A stretch of 64,000 bases of DNA from Lytechinus variegatus. Lineage: Eukaryota; Echinodermata; Echinoidea; Temnopleuroida; Toxopneustidae. Below, piece after piece: positions 12,801 through 24,695 of this stretch. The notes beneath the pieces are model-generated. The model was given only the letters and a program-made list of their open reading frames with translations, was not told the origin of the DNA and did not search any database. The translations under genes and the position numbers were made by a program. The stretch's first letter is position 1. Every line of letters begins with the position of its first letter. The DNA is taken from NCBI RefSeq assembly GCF_018143015.1, contig NC_054740.1:73987856-74051855 (forward strand). The letters run 5' to 3'.

Positions 12801-12932
12801 TAAATGATCCTCATCCCCACACACATGACACACTTATATCAATTTATATAAGGAACTGGCTAATTCGTTCATGTCGTATTCTTTCACATCCATCCTTTTC
12901 TCTTGATCTAAAATCCATGTGGATTCGAACTT
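9872..12932. other. Spacer between the two lectin-PAN genes
   Basis: 3.1 kb between the start codon of the CTLD gene and the stop codon of the SUEL gene, so it should contain the promoter of the CTLD gene. No further exon is recognised. It has G/C homopolymer runs at about 10900-10960, 11890 and 12070 and poly-T near 12780. Confidence 0.6.
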
Positions 12933-13171
12933 TTACAAATTAAGCTCGCTTGAATAGGTCTTAGCCCCCTGGTGTAGTTGAAGCATGTTCAGGGCTGAAT
13001 GCTCGCCTATTAAGCACAATCTATCACTTTTGATGTATGTGAAAGCAGGACACGAGGCCTCATCGAAGCATATTTGACTGCACTGGATGAATGACGTCAC
13101 ACCAGGGAGTGCGTATGAGGCATCGAGTGCGGCGTTGTCTGCAAGAAGCCAGTATCTTCTGAATATCTTAT
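12933..13171 (-). CDS. SUEL-mucin-PAN gene exon 4: PAN/apple-like module
   Basis: 239 nt ending in TAA (12935-12933). It encodes YWLLADNAALDASY, then QCSQIC, FDEASC and PAFTYIKSDRLCLIGE, with cysteine spacing C-x3-C-x5-C-x11-C identical to the other gene, ending in TYSSELNL. Acceptor TTGCAG ends at 13172. The module is too short in this frame to be noticed as a long open frame; it was found by splice phase. Confidence 0.85.
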
Positions 13172-16100
13172 CTGCAATTGAAGTAAATCACACACATTTA
13201 ATACAACGACACTTATTCATGGTATGGTATTACTGATCAATTAATCAGTATGGTCGGAAAAGATTTTTTTTTAAATCGTGGTACGGATGCCACATATCGC
13301 ATTTTATACCCTTTTAGATGTAACAGGGAAATAAACAACAAATATACTTGTTAGGTCCATGTTGAAATTAATTCTCGAAAAAGGATTTTAAGTAAAAAAT
13401 TGTTCCTTATTATTCTTACATTTTTATTTTGTTTTCTTGGATGCAAAACCAGTTTAAAGGTGCTTCAACCAAATTTAGCTTATGTTGTAACACCTTTGTA
13501 TGTTCATTATTTACTTGTGTTTTATATATATTTATATATTATCTGTGTATTTTTTTACATTGTACATTGTGAACATGCATGAATAAATAAATAAATAAAT
13601 CATATCCAATTGAGCAAGGCCCAATGAGTAATACGATACAGGAGCCTTTCCCTAGGAATACCCCCTCAAAAAAAACACAACAGAAATCAGCTTTTAGCGG
13701 AAGATTATAGAATATCGATGAAAATATTTTCCGCCTCCCCCGATATTGGCGAATGCTTGATCCGCCCCTGCCTTTGTGTGATCCTGGCATGGCGTGAATT
13801 ACATGGAAAAATTGTTATATTTTGGTTTAAGTTTCAAACTTACATTTTGATGGCAATTTTCTCTGCGTTGCTCTTGCTTGATATATTTCTGCGGTCCCTG
13901 ACGTTGTCTGTCGTCCGATTGATGAATAATGCGTCGTCGTTAGCTGCTGTATTTGTGTTGTTGATGGCTGCGTCGTTTGCATTAACAGTGTTGGGGTTGA
14001 TGGCTGCGTTGTTGATTTTTGTGTTGTGCTTTGTCGTGCCGAAGACTGCGTTCTTGTTTGCTGCTGCGTCGTTTTTTCTTGCTCTGATGTAGTTTGCTGA
14101 TGGTTTGTTTGTTGCGGTTCTGATGTTGTTCGATGTTTCGTTGATGCTGACGAATGTGATGTCGTTTGTTGTTGCATTGACGATGAGAATAACTGCGTTG
14201 TTCGCTGATGTATTGTGGTTGATTGTTGCATTTGTGATTGTTCCTGCAATAATGTCGATGCATGCATTGTTTGCTGTTGCGTTGAAGTCGATGGCCACGT
14301 TGTCGTTTGATGTTGTGTCGACGTCTCCTCATGCTCTGTTGCTATCACTGTTTCCATTGTTGTTTCTTCATTTGTTGTTAATCTTTCCGTAGAAATTTGC
14401 TGCTGCAATGTTGTCAAGGGTTGCAGTGTAGTTTGCAGAACTACTGTTGTTGATGGCTGTGATGTTTCTTTCGTTCCTATAGATGTATGAGGCGGGGTTA
14501 TTGTTGTTTCTTTATTCACTGTTGTTGATGGCTGTCTTGTTTGCTGCTGGTTTGTTGTTGAAGGTTGCGTTGTTCTTTCTTTATTTGATGATGAAATCTG
14601 CGTTGTTGACTGCGGCTGTGTTGTTGTTGAAGATCTAACTGTCGTTTGTTGGTGACTTGTTCTTGGTGGATGTGTTATGAGTTGCTGCTGCGATGTTATT
14701 GAGAGCTGGGTCGTTGTATCTTCATTTTGTTTTGATGTCTGAGTTGGCGTTTGCTGCTGTGTTGTTGTCTCTTCATTTACCGTTGACGTCTGCGTTTTCG
14801 TTTGTTGCTGTGTTGTTATTGATGGATGTATTGTAGATTGCTGTTGTGTCGTAGTTTGGGATGGTTTCATTGATGTATCTTCATTTGATGTTGTTGTTTG
14901 TTGCTGTGTTGTTGTTGGCAAATGTGTTTCTTTATTTACTGTTGATGTCTGCGTTGTTTGGTCACGTGTTGTTGATGATCCAACTGTCGTTTGTTGCTGT
15001 GCTGTTGTCGATGGATGCGTTTTAGGTTGCTGTTCCGGTGTTGTTGAGAGATGAGTCGTTGTATCTTCATTTTGTTTTGATGTCTTTAATGACGTTTGCT
15101 GCTGTGTCGCTGTCTTTTCATTTTCCGTTGATGGCTGCATTGTTGTTTCTTGATATGATAAAGCTTCAACTGTCGTTTGTTGCTGAGTTGTTGTCAATGG
15201 ATGCGTTGTAGGTTCTTGCTGTGGTGTTGATGGTCGCGTGACTGTTTCTATATTTGTTGTTGATGTCTTTGTTGTTGTTTGCCGTTGTGCTGTTGAAGAT
15301 CCAACTGTCGTTTGTTGCTGTGCTGATCTCGATGGATGCGTTGTAGTTAATCGCTGTGTTGTTACTGGGGTTTGTGTTGTTGTGCCTTTATTTGTCGTTT
15401 GTTCCTGCGTTGCTGTTGTAGATGGATGCATTGTAGGTTTCTTCTGCGGTGTTGATGAGGGTTGCATTGTTGTTTCTTTACTTGCGGTTGATGTCTGTTT
15501 TGTTGTTTGCTGCCCAGTTGTTGTTGAAGGGCCAAACGTTGTTTGCTGGTGCGTTGCTGTTGTAGATGGATGCGTTGTAGGTTGCTGTTGTGGTGTTGTT
15601 GAGGATTGCGTTGTCATTTTTCTATATGATGTTGATGTCTCCGGTGTTGTTTGCTGCCCTGTTGTTGTTGTTAAAGGGCCTACCGTCGTTTTCTGTTGCG
15701 TTGGTGTTGTAGATGGATGAGTTGTAGTTTGCTGTTGCGGTGTTGATGGTTGCGTTGTTGTTTCTTCATTTGTTGTTAAAGGGTCCATCGTCGTTTGCTG
15801 TTGCGTTGGTGTTGTAGTTTGCTGTTGCGGTGTTGATGGCTGCGTTGTTGTTTCTTCATTTGTTGTTAAAGGGCCTACCGTCGTTTGCTGTTGCGTTGGT
15901 GTTGTAGGTTGCTGTTGCGATGTTGATGGTTGTGCTGTTGTTTCTTCATTTGTTGTTGATATATGCGTTGTTTGCTGCTGTGTTGTTGTTGATGGTGCCT
16001 TCATTGTAGTTTGCTGCTGTGTAGTAGTTGGTGGTATTGTTTGGGCTTGCGCTGTTGTCAGTGTCGTACCTCCTGAATGTGATGCCAAAATGAAACAAAA

Positions 16101-19100
16101 ACATATATAAGTAGATGATATACTTTGAATCAAATCTTCATTGCCATGCAATTGAATATATCATTTTTGTTTTTGCTATGCATTGATTTAAATAATACCG
16201 GCTCCGTCCCCGTGCCGTCCCCCCCCCTACCAGTATTCACTTGTTGAGAGACAATATAATAATCAGGTATTTGACATCTTAAGCCTTACTAATTAATCTG
16301 ATTATGTTGACAGTTTATTTTTCAATCTAAGTGGTCCGACATAAAAGGGGTGGACCGGCCTGAAAATATTTATATCTTAATACATAGAGTAGAATTTACT
16401 CAGCAAAATAGCATAAATTTCATCAAAATCGGATAAGAAAGTTATTTATTGTTAAAGTTTAGCAATATTTGTGAAAACAGTCGTCATGAATATTCATTAG
16501 GTCGGCTGATGATGTCACATCCCACTTGTTCTTTTGTATTTAATTGTTACATGAAATTCGGTTTATTCCATTTTTTATCCTCCAAGAACTAGAAAAATTG
16601 GATTGACAACTGATTTAGTGCATTAGATATTTATTGCTGCAACTTATTTCATTATAAGGAAGACGTATTACTCACACAAGTATGAAATAATGAAAAAAAA
16701 TGATTTCATGTAATAACATAGGAAATTGGAGGTGGAGATGTGACATCATCAGCCCATCTAATGAATATTCATGACGACTGTTATCACAAAATATTACTAA
16801 ACTTTAAAATTCAATAACTTTGTTATTTGTTATCCTATTTTGCTCAGTTAATTCGACTCTATGTATTAAGATATAAATATTTTCAGCCCGGACCATCCCC
16901 TTAACTGTTTATGATTGTGGTGGGTATTGTTAGGAGTACAGATATTTTTTTCACCGAATCTTCAAACCAAAGAAGAGATCTATTTAATGTGTGCAAAAAA
17001 GGTGTATATTCATGGATCATAATGTTATTAACAATATGTTCATCTCTCCATTACCTGTCATTCGTGTTTTTATTATTAATATGTCATCATTATTAATAGT
17101 TGTAGTCGAAGTATAGTATCATTATTATTTTCTATATTCTCTTTATTATTATTGTTGTTATCATTATTAAAGTGGTGGTAGTAGTAGTAGTAGTAGTTGT
17201 AGAAGTATCTTCAAGATTGACATCATTCCGTTATGTGATTGGCGAAATGGAATATTAAATCGTACAGTAAAAACAAATAAATAAATCTTCAACGTATATG
17301 CAATTACCTATACATATGTAATTAACTTCTAGGTATTTTTCGACTCCGCTGCAAGGATCTCCAAAGACTTCATTATCGGCTTCAATGGCACACGTAATGT
17401 GGCCACTGCAGGATGCGGTCAGGAGAGAGGTTACGTCTGAAACACAATTAGTACTGCGACTCTGACCGCAGGTTTCTGAATTAGTTCGTCCATAGTTAGC
17501 TGTGGAGATGATGATGATGCCATCGCCGCAGTCGATCGCTCCGGAATCACGTTCACATAGAATGAATGTTAGTTCTGAATGAGAGGGAATTCAAGCATGA
17601 TTGAAAAATCTATCGCTCTCGTAGTTTGTAGTTTCATAGTTTCAGCATATATTTATTTCAAATATTTTCATTGTATGCGCTTTGGGCCTTCCGGAAAAGT
17701 GCCGTATAATAAGTATTTTTATATTACTATTATTATTGTTATTATCATATACAATTGAAACTTCAATATTCATAAACCAACAATATGAAATGAAGAATCA
17801 GTGTTTCTTCTCTCATAGCATTTTCTGCTGTTGATGACTCATTCAATAAGCGCAAAATTTTGAAATCCACGCAAGAAAATGAAGACTAAAGTCTTTGGTT
17901 CATAATCCTCAATAAGATAAAGCAGGCATTTTATTGTAATTGGTCTCTTTTTCCGCACGCAACACGTCCTGGAAATCTGGTAGGTATTATTAAAGGCAGA
18001 AATGTTATGAAAATGAACATTTTTAAGGAAAACTTCTTATTTTGTCCTTGTCAAATTTCTCCGGACCGAAACCACCTTTATTTTGGATTGAAAGCTTTTT
18101 TTTCTTTTTGCTTGTAAAAATCACTACAGCACCCCAACTCAAAAATCGTTCCCAGGGCCTTGGTGGCTCGTAAGAATACAACCAAAAAATGTTTACGTTA
18201 AGTTTAAATCTGAAAACACCCTTTTTCATCAATAGTGAAGCGGGCATGATGGCTCAGTGCTAGAGCACCCGCTTTGTGATTTTATTATACCAAAAATCTT
18301 GAAATTTCCGGGGTTTTTTTTAATCAAAACTGGCACTCAGACACAAAGTTACATGTAGTGTTTAGCCAAAGGCCAACAATTTTCATCGATAATTTTGATA
18401 TACAGACCTTTTCACAAGACAATGGCGGACATATTCAATATTTTGTTGTTTCTGGCATTTGTCTAGTGACAAAAAATGCAATGGACATTTGGATCTTTAT
18501 TGAAAATGGGTGCTTTTGAACTTTCTACACTTATTTTGTCCATGGCATGATAGTATGGTGTGAACGGTGTAAGGATTAGCGGGAAAGTATAGGTTATTTT
18601 TTCTTGGGTATATAGGCTTAAATATCCTAATACATGTATTTCATTAAAAATCTTGCTTTCTCGGCAAAGAACCGTGTATGGACTTGAGCTGACACTATTT
18701 CAAAGTGACTTTAACTTTTAAAAAAAAAAGATTTTCCTTATTCCAATTCAACAATCTAAAAAAATATGTTACAAAAATACAAACAAGCAAGGATTATGAA
18801 TAGACAAATAAAGGCGTTACATAATATGAGGACCCCTTGGTAGACCAGCAGCACCATGATTGATGCTGCTGAGTAGGGCCATCCTCCCATTTCCATAATA
18901 TATGAATTCACATGTTTCATTTTATATATATTGTTGTTTGGTTTTTAACGGAAATGAATTCAATTCAATTCAAATTATTTTACGATAAAAATGTGAAGAT
19001 TTGGATTATCTACAACATGAATTAATACTAAATGGTCCTTTACATTATGCATGCCAATAATTAACCCCACCCCTATATGACCACCCCCCCCCCCCCCCTC

Positions 19101-19233
19101 CATCATTAAAAACTTTTCAGACTGTAACTGAGAGTGTGGACCATATCTTACCAAATATTGGAAGTACAGCAATTCCACAAAGACATACATGTACGTTGAA
19201 CAGCACGAAAATGCAGTATTGTAGTATTCCCAT
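12933..19233 (-). CDS. Secreted SUEL-type lectin / Thr-Gln mucin / PAN protein
   Basis: A complete four-exon gene assembled by phase: 19233-19152, 17574-17308, 16072-13844, 13171-12933 (2817 nt, 938 aa). Layout: signal peptide (about 1-22), SUEL/rhamnose-binding lectin domain (about 28-117), Thr/Gln/Ser-rich repeat region (about 118-858) and C-terminal PAN-like module (about 862-930). All introns are phase 1. SUEL domains bind galactose or rhamnose; the repeat region should be heavily O-glycosylated and extended. No membrane anchor is seen. It shares its frame, first-exon length and last exon with the CTLD gene downstream, differing in the lectin head and in mucin length. Likely a secreted mucin-like lectin; the tissue role is unknown. 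Confidence 0.85.
13844..16072 (-). CDS. SUEL-mucin-PAN gene exon 3: Thr/Gln-rich mucin repeats
   Basis: A single 2229-nt exon (phase 1-1) with no stop over 742 codons, made of degenerate repeats such as TTTQQQTT, NEETTTQPST and HPSTTTQQQTTVGPS. Cysteine is absent until the very end (KCKF near the donor). Thr is the dominant residue, then Gln and Ser: a PTS-type mucin stalk with Gln where Pro is usual. Acceptor TTCAG ends at 16073; donor GTAAGT starts at 13843. The DNA is a GTT/TGC-rich tandem repeat, so length is probably polymorphic and assembly collapse is possible. Confidence 0.85.
16345..16900. mobile_element. TTAA-type MITE, family 1 copy b
   Basis: 556 bp within intron 2 of the SUEL-mucin gene. 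Ends are AGGGGTGGACCGGCCTG and CAGCCCGGACCATCCCC; TTAA at the right (16901-16904), ATAA at the left. Arms include GTCGGCTGATGATGTCACAT and its complement around 16735, as in the copy at 1316. Confidence 0.8.
17308..17574 (-). CDS. SUEL-mucin-PAN gene exon 2: galactose/rhamnose-binding lectin domain
   Basis: 267 nt in phase 1-1 encoding a whole Gal_Lectin (SUEL) domain of about 88 residues. Diagnostic motifs appear in order: LTFILCERDSGAIDCG, IIIISTANYGR, the paired Cys run SETCGQ..TNC, the Cys pair in ASCSGHITC, ADNEVFGDPC, and GVEKYLEVNY followed by IC. ANYGR and the FGDPC..KYL core are the most conserved family features and are intact, so sugar binding is likely preserved. Confidence 0.93.
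18239..18290 (+). repeat. tRNA-like head of a SINE or tRNA fossil
   Basis: GGCATGATGGCTCAGTGCTAG followed by AGCACCCGCTTTGTGA resembles the acceptor, D-arm and anticodon arm of a tRNA, with a good box A (TGGCTCAGTGCTAGAGC). No T-arm follows within the expected distance, so it is not a functional tRNA. Confidence 0.4.
19152..19233 (-). CDS. SUEL-mucin-PAN gene exon 1: signal peptide
   Basis: ATG at 19233-19231 opens MGILQYCIFVLFNVHVCLCG, a secretion signal; donor GTAAGA begins at 19151. 82 nt, leaving one base (G) that the next exon completes to Glu. Phase and length equal exon 1 of the CTLD gene, which supports this otherwise short call. Confidence 0.75.
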
Positions 19234-22200
19234 CTGTATAAATAAATGAAGTTATTATATAATTCATGATTCATGTGTACGTACAATAAAAAGGGGGAGG
19301 TTCTATAGCCTTATACAGAGGGGTATAAAGAGATGGAATAATGTAGAGTGATAGGGTTCCAGCCCCCCCCCCCCCCGCCACCACTTCTCCATGGGCACGT
19401 ATATAACATTATAACTGTAAAAGTATTTTTTTCTTAAATATCCTATATAAAGACGAATTCCGCACCAATGGTCAATGAAAGTAAACAAATAGAGATGAAA
19501 GAAGCATAACGCGAAGATTTACTCGAACTTGAATGTTAAATTTGAAAAAGCTATGGCGTTTTAAATGTCTACTAATATTTTTTTATAAAAATGTTATGTA
19601 CACTACAGTGCATATGCTCACTAACTTATTACTTTTGTATTTCATTTATGAATCTTATATTTTAGTTTTGAAAAATTTGACATTATGGAGACTCTTCATT
19701 TGATCACAATATTATGTAAAAATGTATGCAACGTAATGCGATATAATTTATTATGCTCTTAATAATCCCTATACATGTATTATGTTAAAATATAAATGTT
19801 AAGCGATTAGAAACTATTGTAATAATAAGCGCTATATAAATGTACATTATTATCATTATTATTAAAAGCAATGCAAATATCAGGGAGTAATTTAAATTTT
19901 TATATTTAAGTAAAGAATAGATTAAAACTGTATTTAATAAGACAAAAGAAATAGTGAGCTTATTTGATATAAATCAACTATTTGTTTTGGTAGACTACCT
20001 TTTAAAACTCTGAATGGGAATTAACGTACATAAATTATTTTAGTCAAAATGATATTCATTTCATGCATTTCTATTTGCATCCCGACCCTAAACGAGTTGA
20101 ATTTCGATATAACATGCCCTAACCCCATCCCTCATGGAATTTCAGATTGCAAGAAAAACATGAGTGAATAACACAATCAGTATATTAACCCCACTAACAC
20201 ACACCTTCCCTGATTTTCGAACCCCTTCTCATTTTGTTTTACATGTAAGTGTTTGGCACCTTAAACCTAAACGCACGAGCTGAAAATACTTTTAATTAAT
20301 AATGCGTAATTCTGTTTAGTATTCACATATTACAGAACATATCTCTAATGACCATAACGTGAAATTTGAAATGTTTTTAGAAAAGGTCGCTAGATTTTAT
20401 GAATGGAACGTCAATTATTGTCTCTCGCGGCTGCTATTATGAAATTTGCACGATAAGCAAACCATGAAGTTTTACTCAGTTTGATGTCAAGTATAATAAT
20501 AGCAAGCACTACTCGTTATATAACCTTTAATCAATCACTGCCTAAAATTCATTGTATTCTTTATTCTAAAAATTGCTAGTATTTACTGCTATCATAAATA
20601 TAGTATTACCAATGATTTAAAGACTGTAGCTCCTATAATAGGGGACCTGTGTATATATATATAACATGCTACGAAGATTTGTGAAATTTGGTAGAAATCA
20701 AAACTTACCTCAATGAATAGCTTCACAGCTTCAAACGCATCTTGATGATTTGACTTGCTAATAAAATTTGTCAAAAACCAACTTCGCTTCAGCAGCCTCT
20801 CACTTTGATTAAAAATCAAATTGCTATGAAGTTGCCGGCGTATATATTGATATACATGCAGTTAGTAAGAAGAAATATTATCGACAATGCTCTTGCTATC
20901 TTTGCTTCATAGTATTTAAATTTCTACACCTGTGCAAATTGAGATGAAATTGATCGATGAATCGTTATCAAACTTTCTTGCTTAATCCTTTGGTGTCGTC
21001 ACAGTTGTGGTGGTGTCATATTAAGGGCAAAACCTAATGAAAATTATCAGCATAACTGAATATTTGAAGTAGAGTGAGCAGTTCAACAGTATTTGTGGGG
21101 TTTTATCATCCAATCACAGCTTCCAATTATTAAAGTATACGACGCATAGCAAACTCTGATGATTGACAAAACAAACCAACCAACCAAGAAAAACACTCCA
21201 TGGATGATTTTATGTTCTCCACTTTACAATGGGCAGCTTCAATTGAAAAACAAAAGCGCCGTGTCCACAATAGGGATGTTTTCTTTAATTATTATGAACT
21301 GGCAGTTAATTAATGGCTTAGTTTCAGTCAGGTCACGTGATCGCAAGATATCCTTGGCAAACCTTTGATGTATTTGCCTGCTGGGCGCCCTAATCGATAG
21401 ATTCTTTCTTTTCAGATTAATGGAAATGTACACTTCAAGAATATATTTGTTATGGCGATTAAAATTTAATCATCGCATCTTCGTTTCCTCCTCATGTTTT
21501 TTGATGAAGCGTATCATGGAGAAAGCTATATACCGTCAAAGAATTCTTACTGAATGAAAGTTCTTATTTCTTCCAATAAACCTGAATATGTCGTATTTTA
21601 GTCCTATTGCATAATTCTTCTTACTTTCAACCTGAATTAAATATTATTCCTTAAGTCCTTTGTCCCTCTTAATTAAATTAGAAGATGCCAAATTGTTTGA
21701 AGAGTTAGATTATTTGGGGAAATTCACTTAAATCTCTTTAATTTAAAATTTCATCATCAAAATAATTTAGGGCTGTTTGTTGATTTCACGAAAATAATGA
21801 TCATCAAGGTCATGACTACTCAGAATCAATAAATGATGAAAAATTTGTTAATTGATGAATCGAAAATGATGGATAACAAATTAGGTAGATTTCGTCTATT
21901 TTAACTTTGATTTACATGAGCATTTTTTAAACTTGCATATTGCGAGGTGTTGATCGTTGAAACAACAGGGTCCCGTCTTACAAAGAGTTAGATATTCTAT
22001 CAACCGCTCCTCTGACAAGGTATCTCTGCCATGGCAAGCGTAAAGTGATACACCGTTATACAATCTTGGGCGTATGCTACTAGTATTTTGTTCTATACTA
22101 TTGACATTAGAAAAAACCCTGAAAATGCAATTTAATGATTTATGTTTTACAGTGTCGTTTTTAATAAAAAAAATGTTCAAGAATGTAATGAATAAAAAGT

Positions 22201-24180
22201 TGAATACAAACTTTCCTTATCCCTATTAATGGAAATAATGAAAGCAAAAGACACCCAAAAGATTGAATATTTCCCCTTCCTTCACTACCCCTTCTATCTC
22301 CCCCCCCCCCCCCTCTCCCTCTCCCGTTCTGAAAGTATAGCAAATCTTGGGGCTGGGGAAATTTATCAGAAGACTAGTCCGTATTTTAATATACGAAAAA
22401 GATCAACATAATTCATTGAACATGTTGAAGAATACAAAATAAATGCTACCTTGAATAGATAACATTTTACGAAATTTACTTTGTGTATATTCATGAATGA
22501 TATCTGGCTTGGCATTTAGATGAAAGAAAAAATGACAGGGGCATTTTTCTCATTAAAAAGGAATTAACGGACCAACATGAATCGCGATTGAATAGGTGGT
22601 TCTCGGGAGGTGCAAAAAATGGAGGTTAGTATATAGGTTTTCATTATGTGGCGTATAGCCAAGAGAGAGAGACAAAGATATTTCTTTGGATGGTCGTATG
22701 TCAAAGAAAGTATTTACATTCCTCGTTAGCGTATAGCGCTCACATTTGACCCAAACGGTAAATTAGGAAGGGATGGGGGTAATTCTAGCACACTCTTTCT
22801 AGGATTTATTTTGAGGTATAGTATAGACCTATTGGTGAGATAGAAGCAGCAAATGGGAAAGGAGAGAAGAAACAAAATTGGGTAGAGAAATACAAAATAC
22901 GGGTACACAATATCCACAATTTGATTGTGTTTTCACGCACAGACACCCGCCTTAATATTTAGTACACATAAAAACCATGTTCATAATAATGTGTTAAATC
23001 TCAAAATTCATCTGGATATTTTTGGATTTTTTGCCATCCACAGTCGAGTTGGCAACTATCAATTACTCAAAAACTAACTTTGGATCTTTTCCAACTTCTT
23101 TCTGTCTAGAGGCTCTTTTGGTAAGCTTTAATGTATCCACCTCTTTGGTAAGGAACTAATATTTGTTTTTGCACACGATCACAAAGGTGTCAAAAAATCG
23201 CTCGACCAATGCCGGAAGTCTGACGGCAACGTTTCTCAAAGATGTGATATTGCTGTCACCAGAGGGAGTACTGAATTTTATTTGATGGATCACACCTATC
23301 CAAGTTAACCCGATAAAGCTTTGGTATATATTCTAATAATCTAATTTATACTCGAGTATCATTTAAAATTGCAATAATTACAAGTGTTAATGTTCTGTTT
23401 TCTTAATTCGAATTTGTCATTTTTTGCCTTTTGAAAACAAAGCACACACGCTTTGATACCAAGAATGCTTCAAGATAGCATTTCCATTCATTTGAATGTA
23501 GGATGAAAGAGAACTGTAGAATATTAATGCCTTGCTTATGGACCAGGTGACGTGACCTGGGATTGATCCCCGGATTTTCATGTGGCTAGTCAGGCGCCCG
23601 AGACCACTCGGACAGATTCACCTCCACAATTTACATTTGACATTTAGCGCCATCTCTCGGTGATGATTTTTGTCTATGTAAAAAAAATAATAAGCCCCTT
23701 TTACACCTTCATGGATCCAACACGGATCATCCCGGATTTTCAATCCGGGTTCCTCCGTGTACAGTCTGGGATTACCGCGTACCGGCTACTCATCCGGCGC
23801 CGTCCTTGATGTACCAGCATATCCTGGAGAAAAAATTAGCATGCTCAATTTTTCATCCCGGAGTACACGGACGGGTGATCATCCGTGTAGCTACCTTGTA
23901 CGTCCGTGTCGCTACCGAATGCTTCCGGGGGCTTCTTATTTTTTTTTCTTATAAAAGGGACATCCCGATAGTCCGCGGGTCCGATAGTACGCAGTGTGTG
24001 TAAAATTATAAATTGAGTTTCAGTTTGATGTTTAATTATCCAAAAAAAGTATATTAAACAAAACATTGCGAAACTTAAAGTTTTATAAAGGTAATAAAAG
24101 GATAAATGGGACCAGAAAATAACATGAAATGCATGAAATCAGGATATATCAAATGTCATCGAGAGGTCAAAGGTCAAATG
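19234..24180. other. Intergenic region upstream of SUEL-mucin gene
   Basis: No coding exon is recognised in this AT-rich stretch. It should include the promoter of the SUEL-mucin gene near 19240. Visible features: poly-C runs at 19364-19376 and 22301-22312, a MITE-like remnant (GGGTCCCGTCTTACAAAGAG) around 21970-22080, a tRNA-like fossil at 23546, and a GC-richer repeat fragment at about 23700-23960. A short minus-strand open stretch at about 20702-20819 ends in a good donor (GAG|GTAAGT) but matches no family I know. Confidence 0.5.
23546..23627 (-). repeat. Degenerate tRNA-Leu-like fossil
   Basis: On the minus strand GTCCGAGTGGTCTCGGGCGC matches the D-arm of leucine/serine tRNAs, TAG falls in the anticodon position, and GGGATCAATCCC resembles a T-arm with a 7-base loop. 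The ends AGGTGA and TCACCT pair as an acceptor stem. The anticodon stem and variable arm do not fold cleanly, so it is a tRNA pseudogene or SINE head. Confidence 0.45.
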
Positions 24181-24254
24181 ATACTAGACCATAGGATTCT
24201 ATCAGGCGCAGATCCATGGGACGAGCCAAGGGGGCATTGCCTCTCCCCCACCCG

Positions 24255-24425
24255 CTAAAAAAACTAGGAAGAAGAGGGGGAAAGAAACAGAAGAAAACAT
24301 AAAGAGAAAATGGGGGGAAAAGAGAAGGAAAAGAAGAGAGAGGAAGAGGGGGAAAGGGAGAGAAGAAAAAAGAGAAAGGAAGGTGGGCAAAGAAGAGAAT
24401 AAAAAAGAGAGAGGAAGGGGGGGGA
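24255..24425 (+). repeat. Polypurine tract with GC-rich head
   Basis: About 170 bases almost purely A/G on the plus strand. It follows a head at about 24205-24250 (CAGGCGCAGATCCATGGG, then pyrimidine runs). Similar head-plus-purine units occur near 39935, 53643 and 62847. Confidence 0.7.
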
Positions 24426-24695
24426 GAGTAACCGTTATAATGCTGTGCCGTTCACATAGCATATAAAAAGTCTCGGTCACAACTAAGGATTCATCAAAAG
24501 TTATTTATTTTATTCACTCACTCACTCACTCACTAAATCAATCATCATCTCAACCACTTATGCATTCGCTTACTAACTTATTCAGGATATATTTATCCTC
24601 TAAAACGAAATTATAAAGACTGAAGTGTCATCTTATTTGGCGTACCACTCACTCACACTAAATCACTAACTATCTCACACTCTCGCCCACACACA

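Noticed and set aside
13840-14332. Asn/Thr- and His/Arg-rich frames on the minus strand overlapping the mucin exon
   Set aside because: Alternative frames of the same repeat; the frame joined by splice phase to SUEL and PAN is the coding one.
15238-15720. 160-aa Val/Cys-rich open frame on the plus strand
   Set aside because: It is the antisense shadow of the Thr/Gln mucin repeats; open only because the repeat has no stop in that frame.
20592-20819. Minus-strand open stretch with a good donor GAG|GTAAGT
   Set aside because: A possible lone exon, but no family match and no partner exon of compatible phase was found.
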